From: JALNZF01 sp049793155
GTDB lineage: Bacteria; Nitrospirota; UBA9217
Assembly (NCBI GenBank): GCA_049793155.1
Contig: JBARBN010000022.1
Location: 1 to 42,602, forward strand
Direction of reading: 5' to 3'
Length of the DNA stretch: 42,602 nt
Both the position numbers and the translations under genes were made by a program. The notes under the pieces are model-generated. The model saw only the letters and a list, made by a program, of their open reading frames with translations. It ran no database searches and was not told the origin of the DNA. Shown piece by piece: positions 1-6,724 of the stretch (position 1 is the first letter of the stretch; the number at the start of each line of letters is the position of its first letter).

Positions 1-16
1 TTTTTTCATGGATTTG

Positions 17-45
17 TTGACAGCACATCGTTATTTGACTACACT
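17..45 (+). promoter_or_regulatory. Sigma-70-like promoter for the ferritin-like/PilZ gene
   Basis: TTGACA at 17-22 is followed by a 17-nt spacer and TACACT at 40-45 (4 of 6 consensus bases). It lies about 78 nt upstream of the ATG at 123, which has its own GGAGGAA ribosome-binding site. Seen directly; promoter function is inferred. Confidence 0.55.
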
Positions 46-122
46 GTACACGGTGGATCGCCGGGTGATCAATCGACTGACCCCGGAGCGGGCATCCTTT
101 CCATCACCGCGGAGGAATTGTC

Positions 123-947
123 ATGGAGGCTTTCAAGGCCCTTGAACTGATCGAACAGATGGAAGTGAACCTCGGTGATATGTACACGAAACTGCGTGCG
201 AAGTTCAGTGGAGACAAGGATCTCGAGGGCTTTTTTTATCAGCTCCACCTTGAAGAGTTGGATCACGTAAACCTGGCTCAATTGCAAAAGAGGGTCATAA
301 GGGCCAAGCCGGAAGACTTTGGAGAAGTACATCTCAATTTCACTGATTTTAACAAAGTACTGTATCTGATGAAGATGATCCTTGCCATGCCTCGTGACAA
401 GATCAGTGAGATCCTCGTCCAGTGCTATCTGATCGAATCCAGTCTCGTTGAGCAGTATGTCGTTGCAGCCATGAGGGACTCCAATCAGGAGATGAGGCAG
501 CTGCTCGAGATCCTGAGCCGGGGTTTCCGTGACCATCTGGCGAAGCTCGCTGTTCGCGTAAAGGACCTGGGTGCAGACCTTACGAACCTTGACTCGGTCC
601 GGCTTTTTCCGCGCGTGTCCTTTTCCGGCAGGGTGACGATCAATGATACGACCTATGCAAAAAGCGTTGATATCAGCGAAAGCGGCATGTTTCTCCTGAC
701 TGCGCAGACCTTTCCCGAAGGGACGAACATCAGGCTTTCATTCCCTATCGGGAATGGTGTGGTGGTCGCTCAGGCCGTGGTGCGATATTCCGTGCCGAAC
801 GCCGGAATCGGGCTGCTGTTCACCGGACTCTCGGATGACCCGCGGGCTCTGATCAGGGCATTCGTCGAGGGGGCGCTTCAAAAGATATCGAAGGAGTCGC
901 AAAGAAAGCAGGAAGGGTTCGGCGACGACCGCTCCGGTACTGCCTGA
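123..947 (+). CDS. Ferritin-like helical domain fused to a PilZ c-di-GMP-binding domain
   Basis: This 274-residue soluble protein has a helical N-terminal half (about 1-150) that resembles the rubrerythrin/ferritin-like four-helix fold. Helix A carries E14, an ExxH motif is present at E45-H48, and helix C carries E105 and E110. In the second ExxH position H138 is kept but the Glu is replaced by F135, so the di-iron site looks incomplete. The C-terminal half (about 158-250) is a PilZ domain with both binding motifs intact: RxxxR at R160-R164 and DxSxxG at D183-G188. It should therefore bind cyclic di-GMP. The start is supported by GGAGGAA 7 nt upstream. A CheY-like receiver follows 75 nt later on the same strand, suggesting a signalling pair. 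The PilZ call is firm; the ferritin-like call rests on motif spacing and helix pattern only. Confidence 0.8.
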   Translation: MEAFKALELIEQMEVNLGDMYTKLRAKFSGDKDLEGFFYQLHLEELDHVNLAQLQKRVIRAKPEDFGEVHLNFTDFNKVLYLMKMILAMPRDKISEILVQCYLIESSLVEQYVVAAMRDSNQEMRQLLEILSRGFRDHLAKLAVRVKDLGADLTNLDSVRLFPRVSFSGRVTINDTTYAKSVDISESGMFLLTAQTFPEGTNIRLSFPIGNGVVVAQAVVRYSVPNAGIGLLFTGLSDDPRALIRAFVEGALQKISKESQRKQEGFGDDRSGTA

Positions 948-1022
948 ACAGCCTCTGCGGCAGCCCATTGCTGAGAGATCGGGATGTTTCTCATAAATAG
1001 AAAATGAAAGGCCGGAAATATC

Positions 1023-1403
1023 ATGCTGTCTTTTCAGAACAAGAGGATCCTTGTTGTAGACGATTCACAGACGATGCGGATGTTCATCATTTTTCATCTG
1101 ATCAAGATGCTGCCGGGGGTGCAGCTCATGGATGCGGTGAACGGCCTGGATGCGATCGAGAAGCTGAATCACCATGACGTCGACCTTATCCTCACCGACA
1201 TGAACATGCCGGAAATGGACGGGGCCGGGCTCATAAGGGCCGTTCGCCAGGTATTCAAAAAGGACACGCCGATTATTCTGATCACCTCTAAAGGTGAGAT
1301 CCTGGACCGCGAGAGGGGGCTTGCACTCGGCGCAAACGGCTACCTTACGAAGCCGCTCAATAGTCTCGAATTCCGTGAAACAATCCTGAAATACCTCGTG
1401 TGA
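1023..1403 (+). CDS. Stand-alone CheY-like response regulator receiver
   Basis: This 126-residue single-domain receiver has all phosphorylation residues: the acidic pair D13/D14 (VVDDS), the phospho-acceptor D59 (LILTDMNMP) and K110 (YLTKP). There is no output domain, so it probably acts by protein-protein contact, as CheY or a phosphorelay shuttle does. It follows the ferritin-like/PilZ gene at 75 nt and probably shares its transcript. No kinase is adjacent, so its partner cannot be named. Confidence 0.9.
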   Translation: MLSFQNKRILVVDDSQTMRMFIIFHLIKMLPGVQLMDAVNGLDAIEKLNHHDVDLILTDMNMPEMDGAGLIRAVRQVFKKDTPIILITSKGEILDRERGLALGANGYLTKPLNSLEFRETILKYLV

Positions 1404-1477
1404 ACGGACATCCCGGTGAATGCCCTTGAGTACCTCCCGCCATTTTATCGAATTTTCAAAATAATCTGCGGCAAGTC

Positions 1478-1666
1478 TTATCGTTTTTTTATTTTCTTCT
1501 TCAGGCCCGGAGCCGAGTAGAGGTGATAGGCACAGTCCGGACCGATAATCTTCTTCGCGGACTCAAAGGAAAGCGCTACCTTCCCCTCGAGTATCAGCTT
1601 CCGGTAAAGATAGCGGAGCCTGATTTCTTCTGAGATCTCGGTCATATTGTCGTCTCGTCCATCCAA
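1478..1666 (-). CDS. Small hypothetical protein, 62 aa
   Basis: This is a short basic protein I do not recognise. It ends in a lysine/arginine-rich tail (GLKKKIKKR) and has a predicted helix in the middle (EEIRLRYLYRKLILEG). A second ATG at codon 8 could be the true start, and neither start has a strong ribosome-binding site. It lies opposite to its neighbours in the gap between the CheY-like gene and the lipoprotein gene. It is retained because it fills an otherwise empty interval with plausible codon use, but it could be spurious. Confidence 0.45.
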   Translation of the reverse strand: MDGRDDNMTEISEEIRLRYLYRKLILEGKVALSFESAKKIIGPDCAYHLYSAPGLKKKIKKR

Positions 1667-1749
1667 GCAAATCCGATTGGTTTTCTTATTTTAACTGCAG
1701 AAGACGGCTAAAGCAAGTGGAGAACCGCCGTCCTTCCGTGATGTTGCAG

Positions 1750-1783
1750 GGGAAGGATTTTATGCTTCAGGAGCATCCTTCCC
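1750..1783. repeat. Inverted repeat in the intergenic region
   Basis: A 9-bp perfect stem (1750-1758 with 1775-1783) encloses a 16-nt loop. No T-run follows on either strand, so it does not look like a classical terminator. It lies upstream of both the 62-aa gene and the lipoprotein promoter. Its role is unknown. Confidence 0.4.
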
Positions 1784-1867
1784 GGATTATTTATAGTCCT
1801 TTTATCGTACTCCGATAGCCTGCAAAAAGCGGTATCGTACTTGAAGTGACCCTCTTGTTCGGCAGTG

Positions 1868-1876
1868 TGCTATAAT
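1868..1876 (+). promoter_or_regulatory. Extended -10 promoter for the lipoprotein gene
   Basis: TGC directly precedes a perfect TATAAT (1871-1876), an extended -10 element. No good -35 is seen at 17 nt. The lipoprotein ATG is about 60 nt downstream. Confidence 0.5.
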
Positions 1877-1935
1877 ATTATCAAGACGATAAAGGATTGA
1901 ATACGTCCTTTCTGATGGCAAAGGAGGATCCGAGG

Positions 1936-2394
1936 ATGAAGAGAAAGAAAATCATAATTGTAGCATTGACAGCCTTAATTGCGCTGATTTTGAGCGGCTG
2001 TTACCGGACCCCGGAGCAGCGGGCCGGGTACATGGTAAAGCATCTGGCGGCTGAGTTAAAGTTGAACGACAGCCAGACTGCGCAGCTTGAAAAGATCAAG
2101 GATGAATTCCTGGCCAGGCGGCCGGGCATGATCAAAATGCGGGAAGAGACCGTGAAAGAAGCGAATGACCTGATGCGAAGCACGGAAATCGACAAAACGC
2201 GGCTGAATGCGCTGGAAGTCAAGGGTCAGAACCAGATGAACGATTTCATGCAATTCGTTTTCGCCAAATTTACGGAGATCCATGATATGCTCACACCGGA
2301 GCAGAGAGAGAAGCTGGTGGTGATGATAGAGAAGCATATGACGGATGGGCGACACGACGGAATGAAGCAGGAGAAGGGCAGTTCAAGCTACTAA
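1936..2394 (+). CDS. Small lipoprotein, Spy/CpxP-like periplasmic protein
   Basis: This 152-residue protein has a lipoprotein signal peptide: basic MKRKK, a hydrophobic stretch and the lipobox L19-S20-G21-C22. The mature part is helical and highly charged, with an LTPEQREKL segment resembling the LTxxQ motif of the Spy/CpxP/CnrX-like periplasmic chaperone and metal-sensor group. The start was set at 1936 because AAGGAGG lies 8 nt upstream and the signal peptide then begins correctly; an upstream in-frame start would bury it. A strong terminator follows, so it is probably monocistronic. The family assignment is tentative because only one motif and the overall helical pattern support it. Confidence 0.75.
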   Translation: MKRKKIIIVALTALIALILSGCYRTPEQRAGYMVKHLAAELKLNDSQTAQLEKIKDEFLARRPGMIKMREETVKEANDLMRSTEIDKTRLNALEVKGQNQMNDFMQFVFAKFTEIHDMLTPEQREKLVVMIEKHMTDGRHDGMKQEKGSSSY

Positions 2395-2422
2395 GCAGTC
2401 TGCGATATTTGGTACACGTTCC

Positions 2423-2456
2423 GGACGGAGGGAGACGAAATCCTCCGTCCTTTTTT
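2423..2456 (+). terminator. Rho-independent terminator after the lipoprotein gene
   Basis: A 9-bp GC-rich stem (2423-2431 with 2442-2450) with a 10-nt loop is followed directly by six T residues (2451-2456). It starts 29 nt after the stop codon. Confidence 0.9.
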
Positions 2457-2495
2457 GTGGATCAGCGGCAGCGATAAGGCAATGCGGTTATAGAG

Positions 2496-2524
2496 TTGAT
2501 GAACGGGGGAAAACGCGATATACT
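2496..2524 (+). promoter_or_regulatory. Sigma-70-like promoter for the DJ-1/PfpI gene
   Basis: TTGATG (2496-2501), a 17-nt spacer and TATACT (2519-2524) match the consensus well. The start codon is 53 nt downstream of the -10. Confidence 0.7.
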
Positions 2525-2577
2525 ATAGCCTCATTTGACCATATGTTTCAAAGAGCAAAGCATATAAGGAGGTGCAT

Positions 2578-3129
2578 ATGCCGAGAGTAGCGGTCATACT
2601 TGCGGACGGCTTTGAGGAAGTTGAGGCAACGGCCGTTATCGATGTTCTCAGGCGTGCCGAGATCGACACCGTGGTCGCGGGTCTGCACGGGGGACACATA
2701 ACGAGCGCCCGGCGGGTGAAGATCATTCCCGATACGGTGATCGACACGGTGAAGGCGGATGACTTTGACATGATCGTGCTTCCGGGCGGACAGCCGGGTT
2801 CGGACAACCTGAACGCGGACCCACGCGTGAAGGAGTTGATCACAAGCTTCTCACAAAAAGGGAAACTGACCGGGGCCATCTGTGCCGCGCCCATTGTACT
2901 CGCGAGTGCGGGCTTGCTGCAGGGAAAGCGCGCGACCGCGTACCCTTCCTACAAGAACAGGCTTGGCAAAGCGGTGTATGAGGAAAAGTCCGTTGTAACG
3001 GACGGGACCGTGATGACTAGCAGGGGAGCGGGCACGGCGCTCAGCTTCGGCCTCGCCATCGTCGAACGGCTGGTGAGCAAGGAGAAGGCGCGGCAGATCA
3101 AGGAAGCGATGCTGATACGGAATGACTAA
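2578..3129 (+). CDS. DJ-1/PfpI (YajL-like) family protein
   Basis: This 183-residue single-domain protein has the class I glutamine-amidotransferase-like fold of the DJ-1/ThiJ/PfpI superfamily. The conserved acidic residue lies in DGFEEVEA (about E14), and the nucleophile-elbow cysteine is C102 in GAICAAP. The histidine that follows in human DJ-1 (H126) is replaced by Tyr in ATAYPSYK. Family members include redox-responsive chaperones and proposed deglycases. The start is ATG 2578, with AAGGAGG ending 5 nt upstream; a GTG at 2572 lies inside that site. The gene has its own promoter and a terminator hairpin downstream. Its substrate cannot be stated. Confidence 0.92.
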   Translation: MPRVAVILADGFEEVEATAVIDVLRRAEIDTVVAGLHGGHITSARRVKIIPDTVIDTVKADDFDMIVLPGGQPGSDNLNADPRVKELITSFSQKGKLTGAICAAPIVLASAGLLQGKRATAYPSYKNRLGKAVYEEKSVVTDGTVMTSRGAGTALSFGLAIVERLVSKEKARQIKEAMLIRND

Positions 3130-3170
3130 ACGTGCAATTCACGGCAGCTTGCTACAGGGCAACTTATAGG

Positions 3171-3263
3171 TTCCTCTCCCTTGACGGGAAAGGTTAAGTG
3201 GGGTGAGTACGGAATGTCAGACGTATCACCCTCCCCTTGATCCCCTCCCATCGCAGGGAGGGG
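3171..3263. repeat. REP-like palindromic intergenic repeat, copy 1
   Basis: This GC-rich stretch has CCTCTCCC, GGGGTGAG, TCACCCTCCCC and a final hairpin. A related arrangement of CTCACC/CTCTCC and GGAGAGGGT blocks recurs at 4191-4267, on the other side of the pseudouridine synthase gene. This pattern is typical of dispersed REP-like elements. Copy number in the genome is unknown. Confidence 0.5.
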
Positions 3264-3274
3264 AAGACGTTTTT
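3242..3274 (+). terminator. Probable terminator of the DJ-1/PfpI gene
   Basis: A perfect 8-bp stem (3242-3249 with 3256-3263) with a 6-nt loop is followed 6 nt later by TTTTT (3270-3274). It overlaps the REP-like element. It also falls inside any upstream-extended reading of the next gene, which argues for the later start at 3309. Confidence 0.6.
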
Positions 3275-3308
3275 AAAAGATACCCCAAATGAAAGTGAAA
3301 TAACTACT

Positions 3309-4076
3309 ATGCGGAGACGGCCTAGCCCGGGCACCAGGTTCGTATCGAAGGGGCTCGTGGTCCTTTACGAGGATAAGGATATCCTTGTCGTGGATAAGCC
3401 CGCAGGCCTTTTGACCGTTGCTACGGAGAGGGAAAAATCGCGCACAGCACACTCTCTATTGACTGATTATATCCGCAAGGGCTGCGGGAGAAGTCAAAAG
3501 CGTGCATTCGTTGTACACCGCCTCGACAGGGAAACCTCCGGGGTGCTCATTTTTGCAAAGAGTGAAGAGGCAATGCTCCGATTGAAGGACCAGTGGAAAC
3601 AAACAGAGAAGAAGTATATTGCGGTGGTCCGCGGAAAGTGCGAAAAGAGCTCGGAAACCATTACCACCTATTTGGCGGAGGACAATGCATATAATGTTTA
3701 TTCGACGACCGACAGCACAAAAGGCAGACTATCACAGACGGTTTACAAAGTGCTCAGGGTGACAAAAGGTCTTTCCCTTCTGGAAGTGGTACTGCTGACG
3801 GGCAGGAAGAATCAGATACGAGTACACCTCGCGGGTATCGGGCATCCGATCGTTGGCGACACAAAGTACGGGAGCGAGGAGGATGCGCAGTCGCGCATGG
3901 CGCTTCACGCGAGATTGATTTCCTTCAGACATCCCTTCAGCGGCGAGCGGCTCACCTTCGAATCAGAGGTGCCTGCATTTTTTGCCTCGCTCGTGGGTCG
4001 TATCGATGGGCAGGAAGACACCGCAAGACCATCCATGGCGCCGGCGAAATCATCCCGGACACAGAACCGGAAATAG
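3309..4076 (+). CDS. RluA-family RNA pseudouridine synthase
   Basis: This 255-residue enzyme isomerises a uridine to pseudouridine in rRNA or tRNA. The family signature HRLDRETSG is at 70-78 with catalytic Asp73. Other conserved blocks are the N-terminal YEDKDILVVDKPAGLL, GRKNQIRVHLAGIGHPIVGD and a late ALHA (substrate-site and C-terminal motifs). There is no N-terminal S4 domain, so it resembles the short RluA/TruC-type enzymes, and the target base cannot be predicted. ATG 3309 was chosen over an upstream TTG because the upstream stretch is a repeat with a terminator hairpin. No strong ribosome-binding site is visible. Confidence 0.9.
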   Translation: MRRRPSPGTRFVSKGLVVLYEDKDILVVDKPAGLLTVATEREKSRTAHSLLTDYIRKGCGRSQKRAFVVHRLDRETSGVLIFAKSEEAMLRLKDQWKQTEKKYIAVVRGKCEKSSETITTYLAEDNAYNVYSTTDSTKGRLSQTVYKVLRVTKGLSLLEVVLLTGRKNQIRVHLAGIGHPIVGDTKYGSEEDAQSRMALHARLISFRHPFSGERLTFESEVPAFFASLVGRIDGQEDTARPSMAPAKSSRTQNRK

Positions 4077-4190
4077 AGAACTTTTCTGAAGAGGGAATCC
4101 TTGAATTGGAACCAGATAATTGTTCCATTCCGAGTCCAAAATATTTGCTGCAATTGATTTATTGAAAGCACAATTAATTCTTGATATAAG

Positions 4191-4267
4191 CTTGCCCCTC
4201 ACCTCTCCGACTTTGCTCAGGGCGAGTTTTGTCCTTTTCTCGGGGAGAGGGTAGGGCGAGGGGGGCT
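4191..4267. repeat. REP-like palindromic intergenic repeat, copy 2
   Basis: An imperfect long hairpin pairs CCCCTCACCTCTCC on the left with GGGGAGAGGGTAGGGCGAGGGG on the right around a pyrimidine-rich loop. It is related in composition and arrangement to the element at 3171-3263. The 255-nt gap 4077-4331 otherwise holds AT-rich sequence with no gene. Confidence 0.5.
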
Positions 4268-4331
4268 TGCGATCGAACAAATATTCGTTGTATTAGAACA
4301 AGACGAAGTCTTTTTTTAAGAAGGGTGTTTC

Positions 4332-5066
4332 ATGCGCATTGCCGTTATCGCCGATATCCATGCGAACCTCGAAGCGCTGCAGGCCGTGCTTGAGAGGATC
4401 CACGCGCTCAGCGTCGACGAGATCGTCTGCCTCGGTGATATCGTGGGGTACAATGCGAGCCCCAATGAGTGTGTGGAAATCATGAGAGAGAAAAAGATCG
4501 CCTGCGTGCTGGGGAATCACGACGCAAGCGCCGCAGTGATCGAGGAACCCGTTCATTTTAATCTCCTGGCGCGGAAGGCGGTGCTCTGGACACGCGGTGT
4601 GCTTACTGAAAAGAACAGGCGGTTCCTCAGTGATCTTCCGAGAGAGCGGCAGGTGCATGACTTTTTCCTGTTCCATGGGTCCATCCATGACACAAACCGT
4701 TACCTTCTGACTCGGGGCGACGCCGTCGATAACTTTCAATTGCTTGCGGGACTGCCCGGCGTTCCGATGCTCGGCTTCTTCGGGCATACGCACGTCGGAA
4801 CGGCGTTCATTGATAACCAGGGCCATATCTCAAGTGATCTTTCGTCCGAACTATCACTCTCGTCGGGAAAGCGTTATCTGATCAATCCCGGCAGTGTGGG
4901 ACAGCCGCGTGATGGCGACCCCCGAGCCTCCTTCCTTGTTTACGATCGCGATGATCGTACCGTGCTGGTCTTCAGAGTGAAATACGATATCAAGATGTGT
5001 CAGGATAGGATCGAACAAGCGGGACTGCCGCCGCAGCTTGCGTGGCGGCTTGAGCAGGGATCATAA
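4332..5066 (+). CDS. Metallophosphoesterase (calcineurin-like, YfcE/MJ0936 type)
   Basis: This 244-residue protein carries the full dinuclear-metal motif set in order: DIHAN (D-x-H), GDIVGY (GD-xx-GY), GNHD, FHGS and GHTH. A late NPGSVGQPRDGDPRASF block is typical of the YfcE/MJ0936 phosphodiesterase group. Family members hydrolyse phosphodiesters or diadenosine polyphosphates; the natural substrate here is unknown. The start has AAGAAGG about 8 nt upstream. The next gene starts 91 nt later on the same strand. Confidence 0.9.
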   Translation: MRIAVIADIHANLEALQAVLERIHALSVDEIVCLGDIVGYNASPNECVEIMREKKIACVLGNHDASAAVIEEPVHFNLLARKAVLWTRGVLTEKNRRFLSDLPRERQVHDFFLFHGSIHDTNRYLLTRGDAVDNFQLLAGLPGVPMLGFFGHTHVGTAFIDNQGHISSDLSSELSLSSGKRYLINPGSVGQPRDGDPRASFLVYDRDDRTVLVFRVKYDIKMCQDRIEQAGLPPQLAWRLEQGS

Positions 5067-5090
5067 ATAGTTTTTGCGTCATGAGCTGAA

Positions 5091-5104
5091 CTATGATATC
5101 ATAG
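5091..5104. promoter_or_regulatory. Perfect 14-bp palindrome upstream of the receiver-PilZ gene
   Basis: CTATGATATCATAG is exactly self-complementary and lies 53 nt before the ATG at 5158. Position and symmetry suggest a dimeric regulator site. The regulator is unknown. Confidence 0.4.
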
Positions 5105-5157
5105 CCCGGTTGTTCGCCGTGCGAGGCGGGTCATCATGCCTTTTAAAAGGGGTAATC

Positions 5158-5856
5158 ATGAAAAAAATACTGGTCACCGATAAAGTTATGACGCTCATAG
5201 AGAAGGAAAGAAGCTTTCTTGACCGGGAGGGAGTCAAGCTGTTCACCGTGGCTACGAATGATGATGTCCTGGCCGTGCACCGCGTGGAGAAGGCCGATAT
5301 CATTATCGCAGACCTCCATGCCCCCGGGATGAAGAGCGAAGAGCTGTGCTCCGCCATACGGACGGACAGCGCATTGAGCAAGGTATCGATTATCGTTCTT
5401 TGTTCGGACAACCCGGAGGACATGGAGAGAGGCGCGCAATGTAAAGCGAATGTGGTCCTCACGATGCCGATGGACCCTGCCAAACTCCTCGAGAAAATGC
5501 GGCAGCTCCTGGATATTTCCTGGAGGGAGTCCTACCGTGTTCTCGTGAGCGTGAATGTCTCGGGGAGCGCCAATAACAGATCATTCTTCTGCCGTTCGGG
5601 AAATCTCAGCACGACAGGGATGCTTATCGAAACGGAAAAGGTTTTCGAAAAGGGTGACCGGCTGGCATGCTCGTTCTTCCTCCCTGATTCGGCGCAGATA
5701 AAGACGCACGGAGAGATCGTCAGGGTCATCAAGCAGAGTGCTGGTTCCAAGACCTTTCAGTATGGCGTCAGATTTTCCTCGCTCCCCGCCGAGGCAAAGA
5801 CCGCCATCGAGGTCTTTGTTGACAGAAAGTCCCACGTCAGTACGTCAAAGAGATGA
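5158..5856 (+). CDS. Degenerate receiver domain fused to PilZ
   Basis: This 232-residue protein has a receiver-like domain (1-118) followed by a PilZ domain (121-225). In the receiver the phospho-acceptor D52 is present (IIIADLHAPG). However, the acidic pair is reduced to one Asp (VTDK) and the invariant Lys is Met103 (LTMPMDP), so phosphorylation-driven switching is doubtful. The PilZ motifs are intact: RxxxR at R123-R127 and NxSxxG at N149-G154, so cyclic di-GMP binding is expected. ATG 5158 follows AAAAGGGG and gives a proper receiver start; an in-frame ATG at 5074 would add 28 unrelated residues. It is convergent with the ferredoxin gene downstream. Confidence 0.88.
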   Translation: MKKILVTDKVMTLIEKERSFLDREGVKLFTVATNDDVLAVHRVEKADIIIADLHAPGMKSEELCSAIRTDSALSKVSIIVLCSDNPEDMERGAQCKANVVLTMPMDPAKLLEKMRQLLDISWRESYRVLVSVNVSGSANNRSFFCRSGNLSTTGMLIETEKVFEKGDRLACSFFLPDSAQIKTHGEIVRVIKQSAGSKTFQYGVRFSSLPAEAKTAIEVFVDRKSHVSTSKR

Positions 5857-5886
5857 TTTTCGTCATCCCGGCCCGGGGTCGCGCAT

Positions 5887-6066
5887 TTATTCGATGGTGA
5901 TGGCGCGATAGGGGCAGATAGTCGGTACATTTTTGTGCTCCGCGAAACGGAACATCGTATAGTCAATGATCCATGCCTTGTCGTCCCTGATCGTGAAGAG
6001 CATTGGATACATTTCGGCGCAAGCCCCGCAACCAACACATAAACCGTAATCAATGTTCAAGGTCAC
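5887..6066 (-). CDS. Small single-cluster [4Fe-4S] ferredoxin
   Basis: This 59-residue protein starts with GTG at 6066. It has C10-x2-C13-x2-C16 (CVGCGACAEMYP) and a distant C51 followed by Pro (TICPYRAITIE), the ligand pattern of one-cluster ferredoxins. The second-cluster cysteines are absent. An in-frame TGA lies just upstream of the GTG, which limits start choices, and AAAGGG about 10 nt upstream may be the ribosome-binding site. It lies 58 nt downstream of the DUF2249 gene on the same strand and probably shares its transcript. It would act as a cytoplasmic low-potential electron carrier. Confidence 0.8.
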   Translation of the reverse strand: MTLNIDYGLCVGCGACAEMYPMLFTIRDDKAWIIDYTMFRFAEHKNVPTICPYRAITIE

Positions 6067-6124
6067 GTCGTATTTGCCCTTTCATCGGTGAATTGGCTCC
6101 GGAAAAAAATCCCGTAATTCAGGA

Positions 6125-6352
6125 TCATTTTTTTGAGATCCTGACCTTCCAGGTTATCGGTCCCGGTTCCAGGTACTCCCATCCGAAGAGCCCTTCCCGC
6201 TCATGCAGAAATGAATAGTAAAGCGGCTTGGGGTCATGGTCATTAACGAGAAGGAATGCCGCGTCCTTCTCGAGCTCGTCGAAGGTCCTGAAGATAAGGG
6301 GATGCCTGTCGCGGGGCACGATCGTCGTCACATCCAGTTCTTTTAACATCAT
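6125..6352 (-). CDS. DUF2249 domain protein
   Basis: This 75-residue protein matches the DUF2249 family throughout: ELDVTTIVPRDRHPLIF, the LVNDHDPKPLYYSF core and a GWEYLEPGPITWKVRI end. The family function is not established. Its members are often found with nitrogen-oxide or oxygen-stress genes, which is background knowledge rather than evidence here. The start has AAAGGAGGTG 6 nt upstream. A Crp/Fnr-like inverted repeat lies 70-85 nt upstream and a ferredoxin gene follows. Confidence 0.9.
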   Translation of the reverse strand: MMLKELDVTTIVPRDRHPLIFRTFDELEKDAAFLLVNDHDPKPLYYSFLHEREGLFGWEYLEPGPITWKVRISKK

Positions 6353-6421
6353 AATACACCTCCTTTTTTATTTCATCTATATCTATTCGATAATATTCTA
6401 TGGTAAAAGTCCGGGGTTTGC

Positions 6422-6437
6422 TATGACCTATATCATA
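6422..6437. promoter_or_regulatory. Crp/Fnr-like inverted repeat upstream of the DUF2249-ferredoxin genes
   Basis: TATGACCTATATCATA contains perfect TATGA/TCATA half-sites with a 6-nt spacer. The core TGA-N6-TCA spacing equals that of the FNR/CRP family (TTGAT-N4-ATCAA), although the outer bases differ from the FNR consensus. Its centre is about 77 nt upstream of the DUF2249 start codon. Confidence 0.45.
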
Positions 6438-6492
6438 ACCCTGCTCAATTATCCGGATCCGGATGATGGTAATCGATCGGGAAAAAGAATAA

Positions 6493-6687
6493 TCAGATGA
6501 AAAAGGGACGAGAACCCGATTTGGGGAAGCAGGGGTATTCACCGGCCGAAGCGCTATGGTCCCGAGGGACAAACTCGCGCCCTGACACCGCGATATATAA
6601 TTGTCGTCCCGTGGCGAGACAGTCTTCCAGGCTCTCCATACAACAGGCGGCTATCCGCATATCTTCCATTTCGTAAAAGCCGGGCAT
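6493..6687 (-). CDS. Possible small cysteine-containing protein, 64 aa
   Basis: I do not recognise this protein. It has four cysteines (CC in AACCMESLEDC, plus a C-terminal YPCFP) and a helical first half. The start is supported by GGGAGG 8 nt upstream and an extended -10 element (TGTTATAAT, 6724-6716) 28 nt before the ATG. It would sit upstream of the DUF2249 and ferredoxin genes on the same strand. The 482-nt interval 6353-6834 holds nothing else I can support as coding. It could be a chance reading frame. Confidence 0.35.
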   Translation of the reverse strand: MPGFYEMEDMRIAACCMESLEDCLATGRQLYIAVSGREFVPRDHSASAGEYPCFPKSGSRPFFI

Positions 6688-6715
6688 TGGAATACCCTCC
6701 CGGATGAAATATGCT
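6687..6715 (+). promoter_or_regulatory. Candidate promoter for the universal stress protein gene
   Basis: TTGGAA (6687-6692), a 17-nt spacer and TATGCT (6710-6715) give a moderate sigma-70-like match. It leaves a leader of about 115 nt. It lies back to back with the minus-strand extended -10 at 6716-6724. Confidence 0.4.
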
Positions 6716-6724
6716 ATTATAACA
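6716..6724 (-). promoter_or_regulatory. Extended -10 promoter element, leftward
   Basis: On the minus strand this reads TGT-TATAAT, a full extended -10. It lies 28 nt upstream of the ATG of the possible 64-aa gene and could also feed the DUF2249-ferredoxin pair. No clear -35 was found. Confidence 0.4.

Noticed and set aside
3237..3308. TTG start adding 24 residues to the pseudouridine synthase
   Set aside because: The extension lies in a REP-like repeat containing a terminator hairpin, and family similarity begins after ATG 3309.
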